Both the position numbers and the translations under genes were made by a program. Positions 14,766 to 23,097 of a stretch of 64,000 nt of DNA are shown here, in pieces. The notes beneath the pieces are model-generated. The model saw nothing but the letters and a program-made list of their open reading frames with translations. It did not search any database and was not told the DNA's origin. How positions within the stretch are numbered: position 1 is the stretch's first letter; every line of letters starts with the position of its first letter. Origin of the DNA: a virus; the IMG/VR virus record IMGVR_UViG_3300027782_000027, positions 1 to 64,000 of that record; one strand, given 5' to 3'.

Positions 14766-14795
14766 CGACCCCTTCTTCAACGGAGGGGTTTTTTA
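14766..14795 (+). terminator. Intrinsic terminator
   Basis: ACCCCTTC..GGAGGGGTTTTTT hairpin with T-run after 14739. Confidence 0.7.
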
Positions 14796-14823
14796 TTTCA
14801 TTTTTTTTTCTTATTATTAATAT

Positions 14824-15066
14824 ATGGAAGAAGAGAAATTATCAGTTACTGTGGATGTAACATTAAAGGACAATAAGTTTTTTTATAACATAATGGCCAT
14901 GAAGGGTATGAATATGGATGATATTATGTCTGTATTGTGTGGAGGTCTTGCTTTATCTATTCGTAGTAGGGAAACCCCTGAGTTACAGGGTCAGACTCTT
15001 AGGGATATTATTGGTCATTTGGAATCTGAGTTTATTAATGTGGATTCATTTTCTGACGTTAAATAA
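14824..15066 (+). CDS. Hypothetical acidic protein
   Basis: 80 residues, MEEEKLSVTVDVTLKDNKFF then MKGMNMDDIMSVLCGGLALS. Helical and not recognised. No tag. Confidence 0.6.
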   Translation: MEEEKLSVTVDVTLKDNKFFYNIMAMKGMNMDDIMSVLCGGLALSIRSRETPELQGQTLRDIIGHLESEFINVDSFSDVK

Positions 15067-15115
15067 TTTTTTGGAAAATTAAGATTATTGTTTTATCTTT
15101 GTAAAAAAAATATAT

Positions 15116-15616
15116 ATGGAACCTGAAGAAGAAAATATTGGTATGATGAATATTTTAGGAGATAATGTTTTGTTAACAAGGGATTATGGTAATTATACTA
15201 TAACTAATGGAGGAATGACTGTTAATCCGTATCTTGATAATGATTATCGTGTTTCTTCAATGAACAACAGAACGTATAATAAAGATGGTGAATTTGTTTT
15301 TCCTGAGATGTTATTCAAGGTTCTTAAGAAGAGTTTACCTGGTATTCATTCAATTGTTATTAATAAGTTTGAAACTAAATTTACATATACTGTTGATAGT
15401 TTTGAATCTACCCCAAAGTACTTGGTATTTGTTGATGTTATATACAATTGGGATTCAAGTGAGGTGTTATCTCCTGAGAAGTTGGGTGATAAAATCAACA
15501 TGTCATTTCCTATGATATATACTGATGTTAAGTTTGTCACCTTTAGTGTAAATACCGTTAAGGTTGAGAGACGTGATTACGAGAAAGAGTTTATGAATAT
15601 CTTTGGTAAAAAATAA
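15116..15616 (+). CDS. Hypothetical protein
   Basis: 166 residues with beta-rich content (NKFETKFTYTVDSFESTPKY). A TATCTTTG host-type box lies near 15094-15101. No family recognised. Confidence 0.6.
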   Translation: MEPEEENIGMMNILGDNVLLTRDYGNYTITNGGMTVNPYLDNDYRVSSMNNRTYNKDGEFVFPEMLFKVLKKSLPGIHSIVINKFETKFTYTVDSFESTPKYLVFVDVIYNWDSSEVLSPEKLGDKINMSFPMIYTDVKFVTFSVNTVKVERRDYEKEFMNIFGKK

Positions 15617-15635
15617 TTTTTTTCTTCGTTGTTCC

Positions 15636-15679
15636 AATCCCCCCTACCCCCTTTTTTGTTTTGATGTATTTATTGTAAT
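15636..15679 (+). repeat. C-rich intergenic element, copy 1
   Basis: TTCCAATCCCCCCTACCCCC followed by a T-run and a TATTTATTG box immediately before the next ATG. Related copies lie at 16085-16133, 16513-16553 and 20841-20894. Confidence 0.55.
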
Positions 15680-16072
15680 ATGAAATACCAAATCACAAAG
15701 GAACAATATTCTAAACTTGTCTATAAGTTAATTGAAGCATTTTTTAAGGATGTTAAATTTTACAAAGATGATGGTGGGGGTTATTTGACTTATGATATTA
15801 CTGTTGATGGTGAGGATGTTGCTTATATTCACACGAAAAAAAGTCCTCATATAGCTAAGGGATGTGAATATGAACTTGTAATATATGACGATACTATATT
15901 AAAGATAACAGACTTTGTTCCGATTTTTAGGAAGAAGGTATTCTCAAAAATACTCATTAAATATTTTTCTGATATTACTGGCGAAGATATTGATTGTATT
16001 AATTTTGATATGAAACATCCTGGAAGTGATGATACAATTATATATACAAAAAAATTCAAAAAGAAAAAATAA
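15680..16072 (+). CDS. MKYQITKE-tagged protein
   Basis: The tag variant MKYQITKEQYSKLVYKLIEA is followed by a beta-rich body (GGYLTYDITVDGEDVAYIH) and a C-terminal half FVPIFRKKVFSKILIKYFSD. It matches the layout of the MKYLITES family. Lys-rich tail. Confidence 0.7.
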   Translation: MKYQITKEQYSKLVYKLIEAFFKDVKFYKDDGGGYLTYDITVDGEDVAYIHTKKSPHIAKGCEYELVIYDDTILKITDFVPIFRKKVFSKILIKYFSDITGEDIDCINFDMKHPGSDDTIIYTKKFKKKK

Positions 16073-16084
16073 TTTTTTTTCGTC

Positions 16085-16133
16085 GTTCAATCCCCCCTAC
16101 CCCCTTTTTTGTTTTTAGATATTTATATATAAT
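16085..16133 (+). repeat. C-rich intergenic element, copy 2
   Basis: Same CCCCCCTACCCCC-T-run and TATTTATA arrangement before ATG 16134. Confidence 0.55.
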
Positions 16134-16514
16134 ATGAATACAACAGAACAAGAGCTTAAAGAAATACTTGATTATCAAATTGAGACAATAATAAGAAAGG
16201 GAACAACATATGAATTTCAAATCATTGACTCACCATCAATTTTTATTGATGGGGAAAGTTTTTTATCTCGCACAAATACCGTATCTATAATTAGGGAACA
16301 TCAATTAACCTCAAAATTTAATTCTATAAGAGAAGAATTTGTGAGCCGAGATGAATACGAAACGGTTGATTTTATATTAACGTCCATGGAATTTATTTTA
16401 ACATTCTTGGAGGAACATAAAGGTAAAAGGATATTTATTATGGGTGAGTCATTTAATTCTGGACCAAATCCTTTTTTTGTGAGAACTAAAACTATTAGAG
16501 CAATAGTGGTTTAA
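16134..16514 (+). CDS. Hypothetical protein
   Basis: 126 residues starting MNTTEQELKEILDYQIETII. Mixed alpha/beta, unrecognised. Preceded and followed by copies of the C-rich element. Confidence 0.6.
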   Translation: MNTTEQELKEILDYQIETIIRKGTTYEFQIIDSPSIFIDGESFLSRTNTVSIIREHQLTSKFNSIREEFVSRDEYETVDFILTSMEFILTFLEEHKGKRIFIMGESFNSGPNPFFVRTKTIRAIVV

Positions 16515-16553
16515 TCCCCCTACCCCCTTTTTTGTTTTTGGATACTTATTTAT
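16513..16553 (+). repeat. C-rich intergenic element, copy 3
   Basis: ATCCCCCTACCCCC-T-run then TACTTATTTATATG. It begins at the stop codon of the preceding gene. Confidence 0.5.
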
Positions 16554-16745
16554 ATGAAAGAATTTTTAAAATATCTTATCATATGGATTGCTGAGAATCT
16601 ATCTATTCCATTTTGGGTTGTTGGTCATGTCCATCTATCACTTAATGTTTATAACGACATTTATGAGGTTATTGCATCTTTTGGAATGAACATAATTGTT
16701 GGTGTAGGTTTTTATTTTGGTTGGAAAGAATCTTTAAAGAAATAA
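16554..16745 (+). CDS. Small membrane protein
   Basis: 63 residues with two hydrophobic segments (FLKYLIIWIAENLSIPFWVV and ASFGMNIIVGVGFYFGW). No lysis-family signature. A holin-like role is possible but not shown. Confidence 0.6.
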   Translation: MKEFLKYLIIWIAENLSIPFWVVGHVHLSLNVYNDIYEVIASFGMNIIVGVGFYFGWKESLKK

Positions 16746-16774
16746 AATTTGAGTATTTATAATAAAAAACTATT

Positions 16775-16951
16775 ATGAAAAAATTATTAATTATCTTATC
16801 TATTGGTTTGTTTAGTTGTGGGTCATTAAAGAGTTCATCATGTTGTGATACTCATAAGGATTGTGTTAAACAGACTGAGTGTTGTGGTATGGACCACTGT
16901 GATAAAAATCATTGTGAGGGAAATTGTTGTGATTCATCTTGTTGTAGATAA
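16775..16951 (+). CDS. Cys-rich lipoprotein
   Basis: 58 residues, missed by simple length cut-offs. The signal MKKLLIILSIGLFSC has lipobox LFSC. The mature part contains about a dozen further Cys, many as CC pairs (SSSCCDTHKDC, ECCGMDHCDKNHC, GNCCDSSCCR) with His. This pattern suggests metal binding or a disulfide knot on the cell envelope. Followed by a good terminator. No homologue recognised. Confidence 0.65.
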   Translation: MKKLLIILSIGLFSCGSLKSSSCCDTHKDCVKQTECCGMDHCDKNHCEGNCCDSSCCR

Positions 16952-16971
16952 TCTGATAATTTTATTATCTT

Positions 16972-17002
16972 AAACCCCTTTTTAAACGGAGGGGTTTTTT
17001 AT
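16972..17002 (+). terminator. Intrinsic terminator
   Basis: AAACCCC..GGGGTTTTTT hairpin after the Cys-rich lipoprotein gene. Confidence 0.7.
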
Positions 17003-17033
17003 TTGTGTAGTATATTTATAATAAAATATTAAT

Positions 17034-17687
17034 ATGAAAAAAGTTGTAAGACTAACCGAGTCTGATTTGGTTAAAATAGTTAAAAGAGTTATTAGTGAAC
17101 AGACACAACCAAAAAAATTTAGAATTGGTACAACAACTTACCAAATACAAAAGATAACACCTGTTGATAATATGTGGAATCAATTAGAGTATGTAAAAGT
17201 ACTATCTAATGGAATGATGGAAAAGAGATTAATTACGGGATTTGTTAAAAATGGTAATTCTAAATTTATTTATCAAACTAAAAATGATAAATCCCAAAAG
17301 ATGGGGCCATCTGATATCGAATTAGTTGTTGGACAAAATAAACCTGATAATAAACCACAGACTCAATCACAACCTACGGTTAGTCAAAAGGACATTAATG
17401 AACTTAAAAATTTTTATAAAAACTTAACGGATTATCTAAATGACTTTTCAGGAGAGTATAAAACAAAACCTGAGAATTCTACCGAAAGTAATAAAATAAA
17501 TTTTAAATTATTTAGTAGTGAAAACATAAATGTTGGAGGATTAGTTACTTTGTCTTCAGAGTCTGGTAAAATAAAAGTATTGTTTGGTGGTAGACCTATA
17601 TACGATACTGAGCCAAATGACCCAAGAGGTATTGTTTTAACATCTAAACGTTTAGTAAAAGAATTGTTTAAACAACAAAATTACTAA
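17034..17687 (+). CDS. Tagged protein, VVRLTESDL class
   Basis: MKKVVRLTESDLVKIVKRVI-SEQ tag, then a small SH3-like or beta domain (KKFRIGTTTYQIQKI..), a Gln/Pro linker and a C-terminal helical/beta region. Unknown; predicted virion-internal. Confidence 0.7.
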   Translation: MKKVVRLTESDLVKIVKRVISEQTQPKKFRIGTTTYQIQKITPVDNMWNQLEYVKVLSNGMMEKRLITGFVKNGNSKFIYQTKNDKSQKMGPSDIELVVGQNKPDNKPQTQSQPTVSQKDINELKNFYKNLTDYLNDFSGEYKTKPENSTESNKINFKLFSSENINVGGLVTLSSESGKIKVLFGGRPIYDTEPNDPRGIVLTSKRLVKELFKQQNY

Positions 17688-17705
17688 ACCAATATTGAGT
17701 TATAC

Positions 17706-17734
17706 AACCCCATTCTTATGAGTGGGGTTTTTTA
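17706..17734 (+). terminator. Intrinsic terminator
   Basis: ACCCCATT..AGTGGGGTTTTTT hairpin. Confidence 0.7.
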
Positions 17735-17768
17735 TTTTATGATATATTTATATATAAATTAAAATATT

Positions 17769-18362
17769 ATGAAAAAAGTTGTAAGATTAACAGAATCAGA
17801 TTTAATTAGAATTGTTAAAAGAGTTATTAAAGAAGAAACTTCCCCAAAAGAAAAAGGAAAAGATTTATACACATTATTACATTCATTGAGGAATTCAATT
17901 AACGATGAAGATAAGAAAGAAGCGTTATCTAAACTTGAGGATGTATTTTCTATTGTTAGAGACATGGATGATAAAGATAAACCAAAACGTAAGGTTAATG
18001 AAAATAGACATGAAGAAAAAGATATTTTCATATCTAAAGGTTTTAAGGGAGTTAGAATGGAATTTGGAGGTGAATCGGCATCACCAAGTGATATTATTGA
18101 GTTATATAATGATTATGTTGAAGAGGGTACCCCGTTGGTGAAATATCTTGGACGTGATATCTTTTTGAATGTTAATGATGAGGAGGTTGATAAGTATATT
18201 GTTCTTGACGAATTGAACTATGCCATTCTTGGTGAAGAAGATGAAGAAGAAGATTATGATGATGAGGAAGAAGAGCAAGATGATGATAATAATCGTCAAA
18301 GCTTTGATGATACCGGTAGACATCTTGGATGGTTTAATCCCAAACGTTTGAATGATATGTAA
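17769..18362 (+). CDS. Tagged protein, VVRLTESDL class; ASPSDI family
   Basis: The tag MKKVVRLTESDLIRIVKRVI-KEE and a helical spacer precede SASPSDIIELYNDYVEEGTP and YIVLDELNYAILGEE. The core is shared with 14242-14739. A run of about 30 Asp/Glu residues follows. Duplicated body and tag point to gene duplication. Confidence 0.75.
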   Translation: MKKVVRLTESDLIRIVKRVIKEETSPKEKGKDLYTLLHSLRNSINDEDKKEALSKLEDVFSIVRDMDDKDKPKRKVNENRHEEKDIFISKGFKGVRMEFGGESASPSDIIELYNDYVEEGTPLVKYLGRDIFLNVNDEEVDKYIVLDELNYAILGEEDEEEDYDDEEEEQDDDNNRQSFDDTGRHLGWFNPKRLNDM

Positions 18363-18384
18363 AACAATATTTCTAAATAAAATT

Positions 18385-18419
18385 AAAACTCCTTATTTTT
18401 TAAGGAGTTTTTTATTTTT
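18385..18419 (+). terminator. Intrinsic terminator
   Basis: AAAACTCCTTA..TAAGGAGTTTTTT hairpin. Confidence 0.7.
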
Positions 18420-18463
18420 TAATATATTTATAGTAAACATAAAAAAAATAAAAATTAAACATT

Positions 18464-18661
18464 ATGAAAAAAATTAGATTATCAGAAAGAGAATTAACTA
18501 ATATTATTAAAAAAGTTATCCGCGAGGGTGTTTATATTACAATCCCAATAGAGGGTGAACATGACGGAGTAAAATATACAATACAATTCCCTGACGGTTC
18601 AGGAAACCCTGGAACTTTAACATACGGTGAGGAAACATATACTTTAACTGAATTAAAATAA
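18464..18661 (+). CDS. Short tagged protein, IRLSERELTNI class
   Basis: 65 residues: the tag MKKIRLSERELTNIIKKVIRE is followed by a ~40-residue beta-rich cargo (EHDGVKYTIQFPDGSG). Nearly half the protein is tag, supporting the idea that the tag is a separable signal. Confidence 0.65.
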   Translation: MKKIRLSERELTNIIKKVIREGVYITIPIEGEHDGVKYTIQFPDGSGNPGTLTYGEETYTLTELK

Positions 18662-18668
18662 AATTATT

Positions 18669-19052
18669 ATGAGAAATATTGAGGCATATAAGAACAGATT
18701 TTATAACTTGATGGAATCAACTATTGGTAATGTAAAACCATTAATTAGTGAACAAGAGGAAACTGAACCACAAATTTTTGACAAAAATTATTTTATTACA
18801 AAAAAAACGGGCACATTATCTTTGAATGATAATAGTATAGTTAACAAAATAGATGATGTTGAATTAACAGATGCTGGAAGTCAATTCTATGATAGTTTTG
18901 AAAGACAAAATTTTGGTGGAAGAGGGAGCTCATCGGGAGACTACCAATGGTCATACGGGGATACCCTTGACATTGGAATTAACGGAGCTCCTGGACAACC
19001 AGGTATTTCGATAAGTCAAAATGGAACCGAATTAGGTACAATGATATTTTAA
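18669..19052 (+). CDS. Tagged protein, MRNIExY class
   Basis: MRNIEAYKNRFYNLMESTIG then NVKPLISEQEE, the tag also used by the MORN protein at 20895. The body is Gly/Ser rich with possible surface strands. LISE is a candidate protease site. Confidence 0.65.
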   Translation: MRNIEAYKNRFYNLMESTIGNVKPLISEQEETEPQIFDKNYFITKKTGTLSLNDNSIVNKIDDVELTDAGSQFYDSFERQNFGGRGSSSGDYQWSYGDTLDIGINGAPGQPGISISQNGTELGTMIF

Positions 19053-19072
19053 AAAATATCAATACTATAGTA

Positions 19073-19100
19073 CAACCCCTCCGATGTGAGGGTTTTTTTA
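19073..19100 (+). terminator. Intrinsic terminator
   Basis: AACCCCTCC..GAGGGTTTTTTT hairpin. Confidence 0.65.
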
Positions 19101-19122
19101 TTTGGTATATATTTATTGTAAT

Positions 19123-19779
19123 ATGAAAAAGATTGTAAGATTAACTGAATCAGATTTGGTTAAAATAGTTAAAAGAGTTATAGAAGAAGAACAGTCGTTC
19201 TCAGATAAATTGAAGCAGAAGATGTTATTCTTTAAACCTTTAAAGTTAACGGATGATAGAAAACTGAAGTTGTTTGAGTTTGTTGTTGATTCTATTGATT
19301 CTGGTGATTTTAGTACAGATGCTCGTAGAACACATCAAAAGGATGTAAACCTTGTAATTTATTCTAAGGGTGAGATAGTCATTGATGGTATCAAGACAAC
19401 TGCAAGTGTTGTTGTGTTTAATGTTAGAAAAAATATGGATGTTGGTCGTATTCCATCTTCTGATGTTATTGTTCAGATTCCAAAACATACAAAGGGTTAT
19501 GGTGATATGGGTTTTATGGATGAAAATAACCCTCTGTTTCAGAAGTTTGTCGGGTTATGTAAAAATATATTTGAAACCGACAAAAAATTACATATGGAGT
19601 TGGAAAAAGCTCAAATTAATTTATCTCGTGTTTCACCACATAAGAAGAAAGAAGACGAACCAATTCCCCGTTATGGAGTTTATTATGATTTTGATGATGA
19701 TGATTACACCAACAATAATGGTTTTGGGGGATTTGGTGGAGGTAGTTTCGGAGGTGGTGGAGCTGGTAGTGATTTCTAA
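19123..19779 (+). CDS. Tagged protein, IVRLTESDL class, Gly-rich tail
   Basis: Start at the tag Met (19123), after TATTTATTG. The tag is followed by a helical domain, then a C-terminal tail NGFGGFGGGSFGGGGAGSDF. Function unknown. Confidence 0.7.
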   Translation: MKKIVRLTESDLVKIVKRVIEEEQSFSDKLKQKMLFFKPLKLTDDRKLKLFEFVVDSIDSGDFSTDARRTHQKDVNLVIYSKGEIVIDGIKTTASVVVFNVRKNMDVGRIPSSDVIVQIPKHTKGYGDMGFMDENNPLFQKFVGLCKNIFETDKKLHMELEKAQINLSRVSPHKKKEDEPIPRYGVYYDFDDDDYTNNNGFGGFGGGSFGGGGAGSDF

Positions 19780-19794
19780 AGTATTTATTGTAAT

Positions 19795-20502
19795 ATGAAA
19801 AAGATTGTAAGATTAACTGAATCTGATTTGACAAGAATTGTTAAACGTATTATTCGTGAAAACGAGGAACAACAAATAACTGACGAGGTAACCAATATAA
19901 TTCTTAATAACATATCAAAAGAAGATTTATTAACTCTTGGGAAACTATACAACTCTATTGGGGAAGATGAATTTAAAGACGTTGTCGAAGATGTTGTTGA
20001 TAGTGTTATTGAAGGTGATACGGTTAGTGAATCAATAGGTTTTTCTAGAAGGGGTATTACTGTTGACACTCAATCTGAAAAAGATAAACTTGATGTTGCA
20101 AAAATAATCACACGATTTGCAACTACAGTACTGTCGTTACTGACAGGAGCGGTTACTATTAATACCTTGAATCCACAACACCAAGACATTGATAGTGCGA
20201 TGGTTGCCGGTATAATTACCGCAGCATTAGTAGGAACAAATCTATTAACAAGAATCCCACATAAAATTGGTACTAAACCGTTATCTAAAAAATTAAAAAA
20301 TTCAAGAATGGTTGGATTGGTTGACTCTAAATTGAACAATTTTGATAACCCAAAAAACACATTAATTGATGATGCAATTGAACATTTAATGGATAGTGGA
20401 ATTCCTGAAACAGTTACAAGACAATTTATTGAGGATTGGGAAGAAACAAATAATATTAAATTTAAAAGACCTCCTGAAAAAAGGGTAAAAAGGGCTAAAT
20501 AA
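19795..20502 (+). CDS. Tagged protein with membrane-like segment
   Basis: MKKIVRLTESDLTRIVKRII-REN tag, acidic helical region, then hydrophobic stretches ATTVLSLLTGAVTINTL and AMVAGIITAALVGTNLL (about residues 105-150), and a basic C terminus. A packaged protein with membrane-inserting potential could help genome entry. Inference only. Confidence 0.7.
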   Translation: MKKIVRLTESDLTRIVKRIIRENEEQQITDEVTNIILNNISKEDLLTLGKLYNSIGEDEFKDVVEDVVDSVIEGDTVSESIGFSRRGITVDTQSEKDKLDVAKIITRFATTVLSLLTGAVTINTLNPQHQDIDSAMVAGIITAALVGTNLLTRIPHKIGTKPLSKKLKNSRMVGLVDSKLNNFDNPKNTLIDDAIEHLMDSGIPETVTRQFIEDWEETNNIKFKRPPEKRVKRAK

Positions 20503-20515
20503 CATTAGTTTGAAA

Positions 20516-20827
20516 ATGAAATATATTATCACCGAGTCTCAAGAGATGTCAATTAGAAAAGTTAATTTCTTTAAAGAATATCTTGAGAACCTATTATCTA
20601 AATACGAATGGTTTAATGGTGATGTCTCGATAGAAACAAAAAATTGGAAAGTTAAAGATAAGACATATCCTGTATATCAAATTATACTAAATACAGGTGG
20701 TCGTAGTTATCACGCTTATGACGAGGGTTCAGAGATTGATGATAATATTGACACTATGTTTAAATTATTATTCCCTAAAGACAAGAACGGAGATTCTACT
20801 GCGGTGTGGGATGTTATTTTTATATAA
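20516..20827 (+). CDS. Tagged paralogue of 13944-14216
   Basis: The tag MKYIITESQEMSIRKVN is joined to the body FFKEYLENLLSKYEWFNGD..IILNTGGRSYH..NIDTMFKLLFPKDKNGDSTAVW. The body is clearly homologous to the untagged 13944 product. Confidence 0.75.
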   Translation: MKYIITESQEMSIRKVNFFKEYLENLLSKYEWFNGDVSIETKNWKVKDKTYPVYQIILNTGGRSYHAYDEGSEIDDNIDTMFKLLFPKDKNGDSTAVWDVIFI

Positions 20828-20840
20828 AATATTTTTTCCC

Positions 20841-20894
20841 GTTGTTCCAATCCTCCCTACCCCCCTTTTTATTTTCTGATGTATTTATAGTATT
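20841..20894 (+). repeat. C-rich intergenic element, copy 4
   Basis: TTCCAATCCTCCCTACCCCC, T-run and TATTTATAG before ATG 20895. It is 5 kb away from the first three copies. Confidence 0.55.
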
Positions 20895-21677
20895 ATGAGA
20901 AACATAGAACAATATAGAAAAAGATTTTTTAATTTAATGGAATCAACCATTGGTGATGTTAAACCATTGATTAATGAAATTTTCGAGACGGATACAAATG
21001 GAACTTTAAACTATCCTGATGGTACATACACCGGAGACTATCATGCTAAACCTTTCAATCAACCTGTACGACGTGGTTATGGAATTATGAAATGGAATAA
21101 TGGTAATATATACACCGGTAATTGGGGTAATAATACGATGGATGGTTATGGAACTTTTATATATGCTAATGGTCAAAAATATATAGGGGATTTTAAAGAA
21201 GGGACTTTCAGTGGTTATGGAAGTATGACATGGCCTGATGGTCAAAAATATGTGGGATATTTCGAAAATGATTATGCCAATGGTTATGGTTCTTATACAG
21301 AAAAAAACGGAACTATTTACAAGGGAATGTGGAAAGACTTTGAGTTAGTAAATCCTGACATTGTTGAAAGTGAAGTATCGAGTACTGAATGTAATACTTT
21401 AAAGGCGGAAGCCGATAAACAAACATTATATAATCCGACTAATCTTAGTTCAGGTAAATTATCTATTGGTTTAAAAAATCAAGGACCTCTTGTAAAATAT
21501 GTTCAGTGTTTATTAAATGGAAAAAACAAAGAATTAAGTCTTGGTCTAACTGACCTTACAGTTGATGGTATTTTTGGAAATAATACAAAGAAAATGGTTA
21601 GAAAATTTCAAGAAAAGACTGGAGGATTAGGTAATGATGGTGTCGTTGGTAAAAATACATTTTTGAAATTGGTTTAA
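20895..21677 (+). CDS. MORN-repeat and peptidoglycan-binding protein, tagged
   Basis: Residues 1-30 are the MRNIEQYRKRFFNLMESTIG tag plus VKPLINE. Residues ~35-150 hold five MORN-type units (GTYTGDY, GNIYTGNWGN, GQKYIGDFKEG, GQKYVGYFEND, GTIYKGMW). The C-terminal ~80 residues match a PG_binding_1 domain (GPLVKYVQCLL..VDGIFGNNTKKMVRKFQ). A virion component contacting the cell wall is plausible. MORN with a peptidoglycan-binding domain is unusual in phages. Confidence 0.8.
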   Translation: MRNIEQYRKRFFNLMESTIGDVKPLINEIFETDTNGTLNYPDGTYTGDYHAKPFNQPVRRGYGIMKWNNGNIYTGNWGNNTMDGYGTFIYANGQKYIGDFKEGTFSGYGSMTWPDGQKYVGYFENDYANGYGSYTEKNGTIYKGMWKDFELVNPDIVESEVSSTECNTLKAEADKQTLYNPTNLSSGKLSIGLKNQGPLVKYVQCLLNGKNKELSLGLTDLTVDGIFGNNTKKMVRKFQEKTGGLGNDGVVGKNTFLKLV

Positions 21678-21678
21678 T

Positions 21679-21990
21679 ATGAAGTATATCATTACCGAGA
21701 GTAAGTTAAATGAGGTTATTAAGAAGTACATGGAGGCCACCTATGGTGATGTTGAAATGAACATTGACAAAGATGATGGATATATTCATTTCTTTAGTAG
21801 GAAAGACTTTGATAGTGATGGTTACCCTGTAAGAATTGCCCACAGAAATAATCACGGGACATTATGGATTGATTATTCTTTTTTTGAAAAGATGCGTGTT
21901 TTATTTGGAAATTCAGTGGGTGAAGGTATTGAAAAATATTATTCCGATAAGTTTGGAATAGAAATTAAGAGAATTAACATGGAGTTTTAG
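21679..21990 (+). CDS. MKYIITES-family protein
   Basis: MKYIITESKLNEVIKKYMEA, a beta-rich middle, GTLWIDYSFFEKMRVLFG, and EGIEKYYSDKFGIEIKRIN. Same layout as 5289. Begins 1 nt after the MORN gene. Confidence 0.7.
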   Translation: MKYIITESKLNEVIKKYMEATYGDVEMNIDKDDGYIHFFSRKDFDSDGYPVRIAHRNNHGTLWIDYSFFEKMRVLFGNSVGEGIEKYYSDKFGIEIKRINMEF

Positions 21991-22011
21991 TATTTTATCA
22001 AAAACTTTTTA

Positions 22012-22019
22012 TATATTTG
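22012..22019 (+). promoter_or_regulatory. Host-type -7 box, leaderless
   Basis: TATATTTG ends 4 nt before ATG 22024. Confidence 0.5.
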
Positions 22020-22023
22020 TTCT

Positions 22024-22527
22024 ATGGATTTATCTAATTATACAATAGAACAACTTGTTGAATTGAAAGACAAGATTAGTAGTCAAATTTATTCTTTTGA
22101 AGATGGATATTTTTATATCTGTAAAATTAATTCTTATGGAAGAAGTTGGGAAGATAAAGGTATAACAAACCCATATACTCTTCAAGAGTTATGTAATCAG
22201 TATGATGGTGATGAGGGTATTCTTAATGTTTATACAAACAACCCTGATTTGAATATTTATAACTATGGTGACGTTAAATTCGTTCCCACACGTGAGGACT
22301 ACGAGAAGTGGTATAAATATTCATATGTAAAACGACAAATCCCTAATATAGAAAAAGAATTGGAGGAGTGGAAAACCCGTGATGAGGTTCCATTTAATCG
22401 TCGTCCATTATTTGCTCCCATCTATTCAGTTGAGACTGTTGAGGAGTATAAAAAAGAAATGTCTGAACTTGAGGGAACATTTGTGGAACCTGTTAATATT
22501 GAGAGACATTTTGATGGAGAGGAATAA
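22024..22527 (+). CDS. Hypothetical cytoplasmic protein
   Basis: 167 residues from MDLSNYTIEQLVELKDKISS. Aromatic and acidic, with coiled-coil-like IPNIEKELEEWKTRDEVP. No tag. Expressed from a host-type promoter, so possibly early. Confidence 0.65.
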   Translation: MDLSNYTIEQLVELKDKISSQIYSFEDGYFYICKINSYGRSWEDKGITNPYTLQELCNQYDGDEGILNVYTNNPDLNIYNYGDVKFVPTREDYEKWYKYSYVKRQIPNIEKELEEWKTRDEVPFNRRPLFAPIYSVETVEEYKKEMSELEGTFVEPVNIERHFDGEE

Positions 22528-22534
22528 TTTTTAT

Positions 22535-22562
22535 ACCCCATTCATCTGAGTGGGGTTTTTTG
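22535..22562 (+). terminator. Intrinsic terminator
   Basis: ACCCCATTC..GAGTGGGGTTTTTT hairpin. Confidence 0.7.
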
Positions 22563-22584
22563 TTTTATAATGTATTTATCTTAT

Positions 22585-23094
22585 ATGTCTGATAATTTTT
22601 CACAAAAAGTAATTAGTTTAATAGATAAGGGAGGGTCTGTTTTGGATATTGCCAAGTTTTTCGGTGGGTTAGAACAATTCATTCAAAAAGTTTCCCAATA
22701 TCCATATTTAAAAGCATTGGTTGATTCAAAGTTAGGAGGTAATATTGAGTTCTATCTTGACGATTTGTCCAAAAGGTACCGACTTCCTGTTCAAATAAAA
22801 GCTGTTGAAGAGGCAGATGACTACTTTGGAGAAATGTATGACGTTTATGTTGATGTAATAATACCTGAAGTTACTGATGAAGTTGATATTGCAATCTTAT
22901 ATAATTATTTGAAAATGTATGAGGATGATACTGCGGATGAATGGGCATTACTTAACGATAAAAAACTTAATTCAGGTATGACAATGGTACATATTCTATC
23001 AATCAATGGTATTGATTGGAGAGATATGAAACGAGTGATTAATACGACAGAAGAAGACGTTGAAGAAATAATCCCTGACGAATACGAAATATAA
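22585..23094 (+). CDS. Hypothetical protein
   Basis: ATG 22585 (MSDNFSQKVISLIDKGGS) is preferred because the upstream in-frame ATG 22570 overlaps the TATTTAT box. The N-terminal VLDIAKFFGGLEQFIQKV resembles part of 9201. Acidic C terminus. Unknown. Confidence 0.65.
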   Translation: MSDNFSQKVISLIDKGGSVLDIAKFFGGLEQFIQKVSQYPYLKALVDSKLGGNIEFYLDDLSKRYRLPVQIKAVEEADDYFGEMYDVYVDVIIPEVTDEVDIAILYNYLKMYEDDTADEWALLNDKKLNSGMTMVHILSINGIDWRDMKRVINTTEEDVEEIIPDEYEI

Positions 23095-23097
23095 TAT

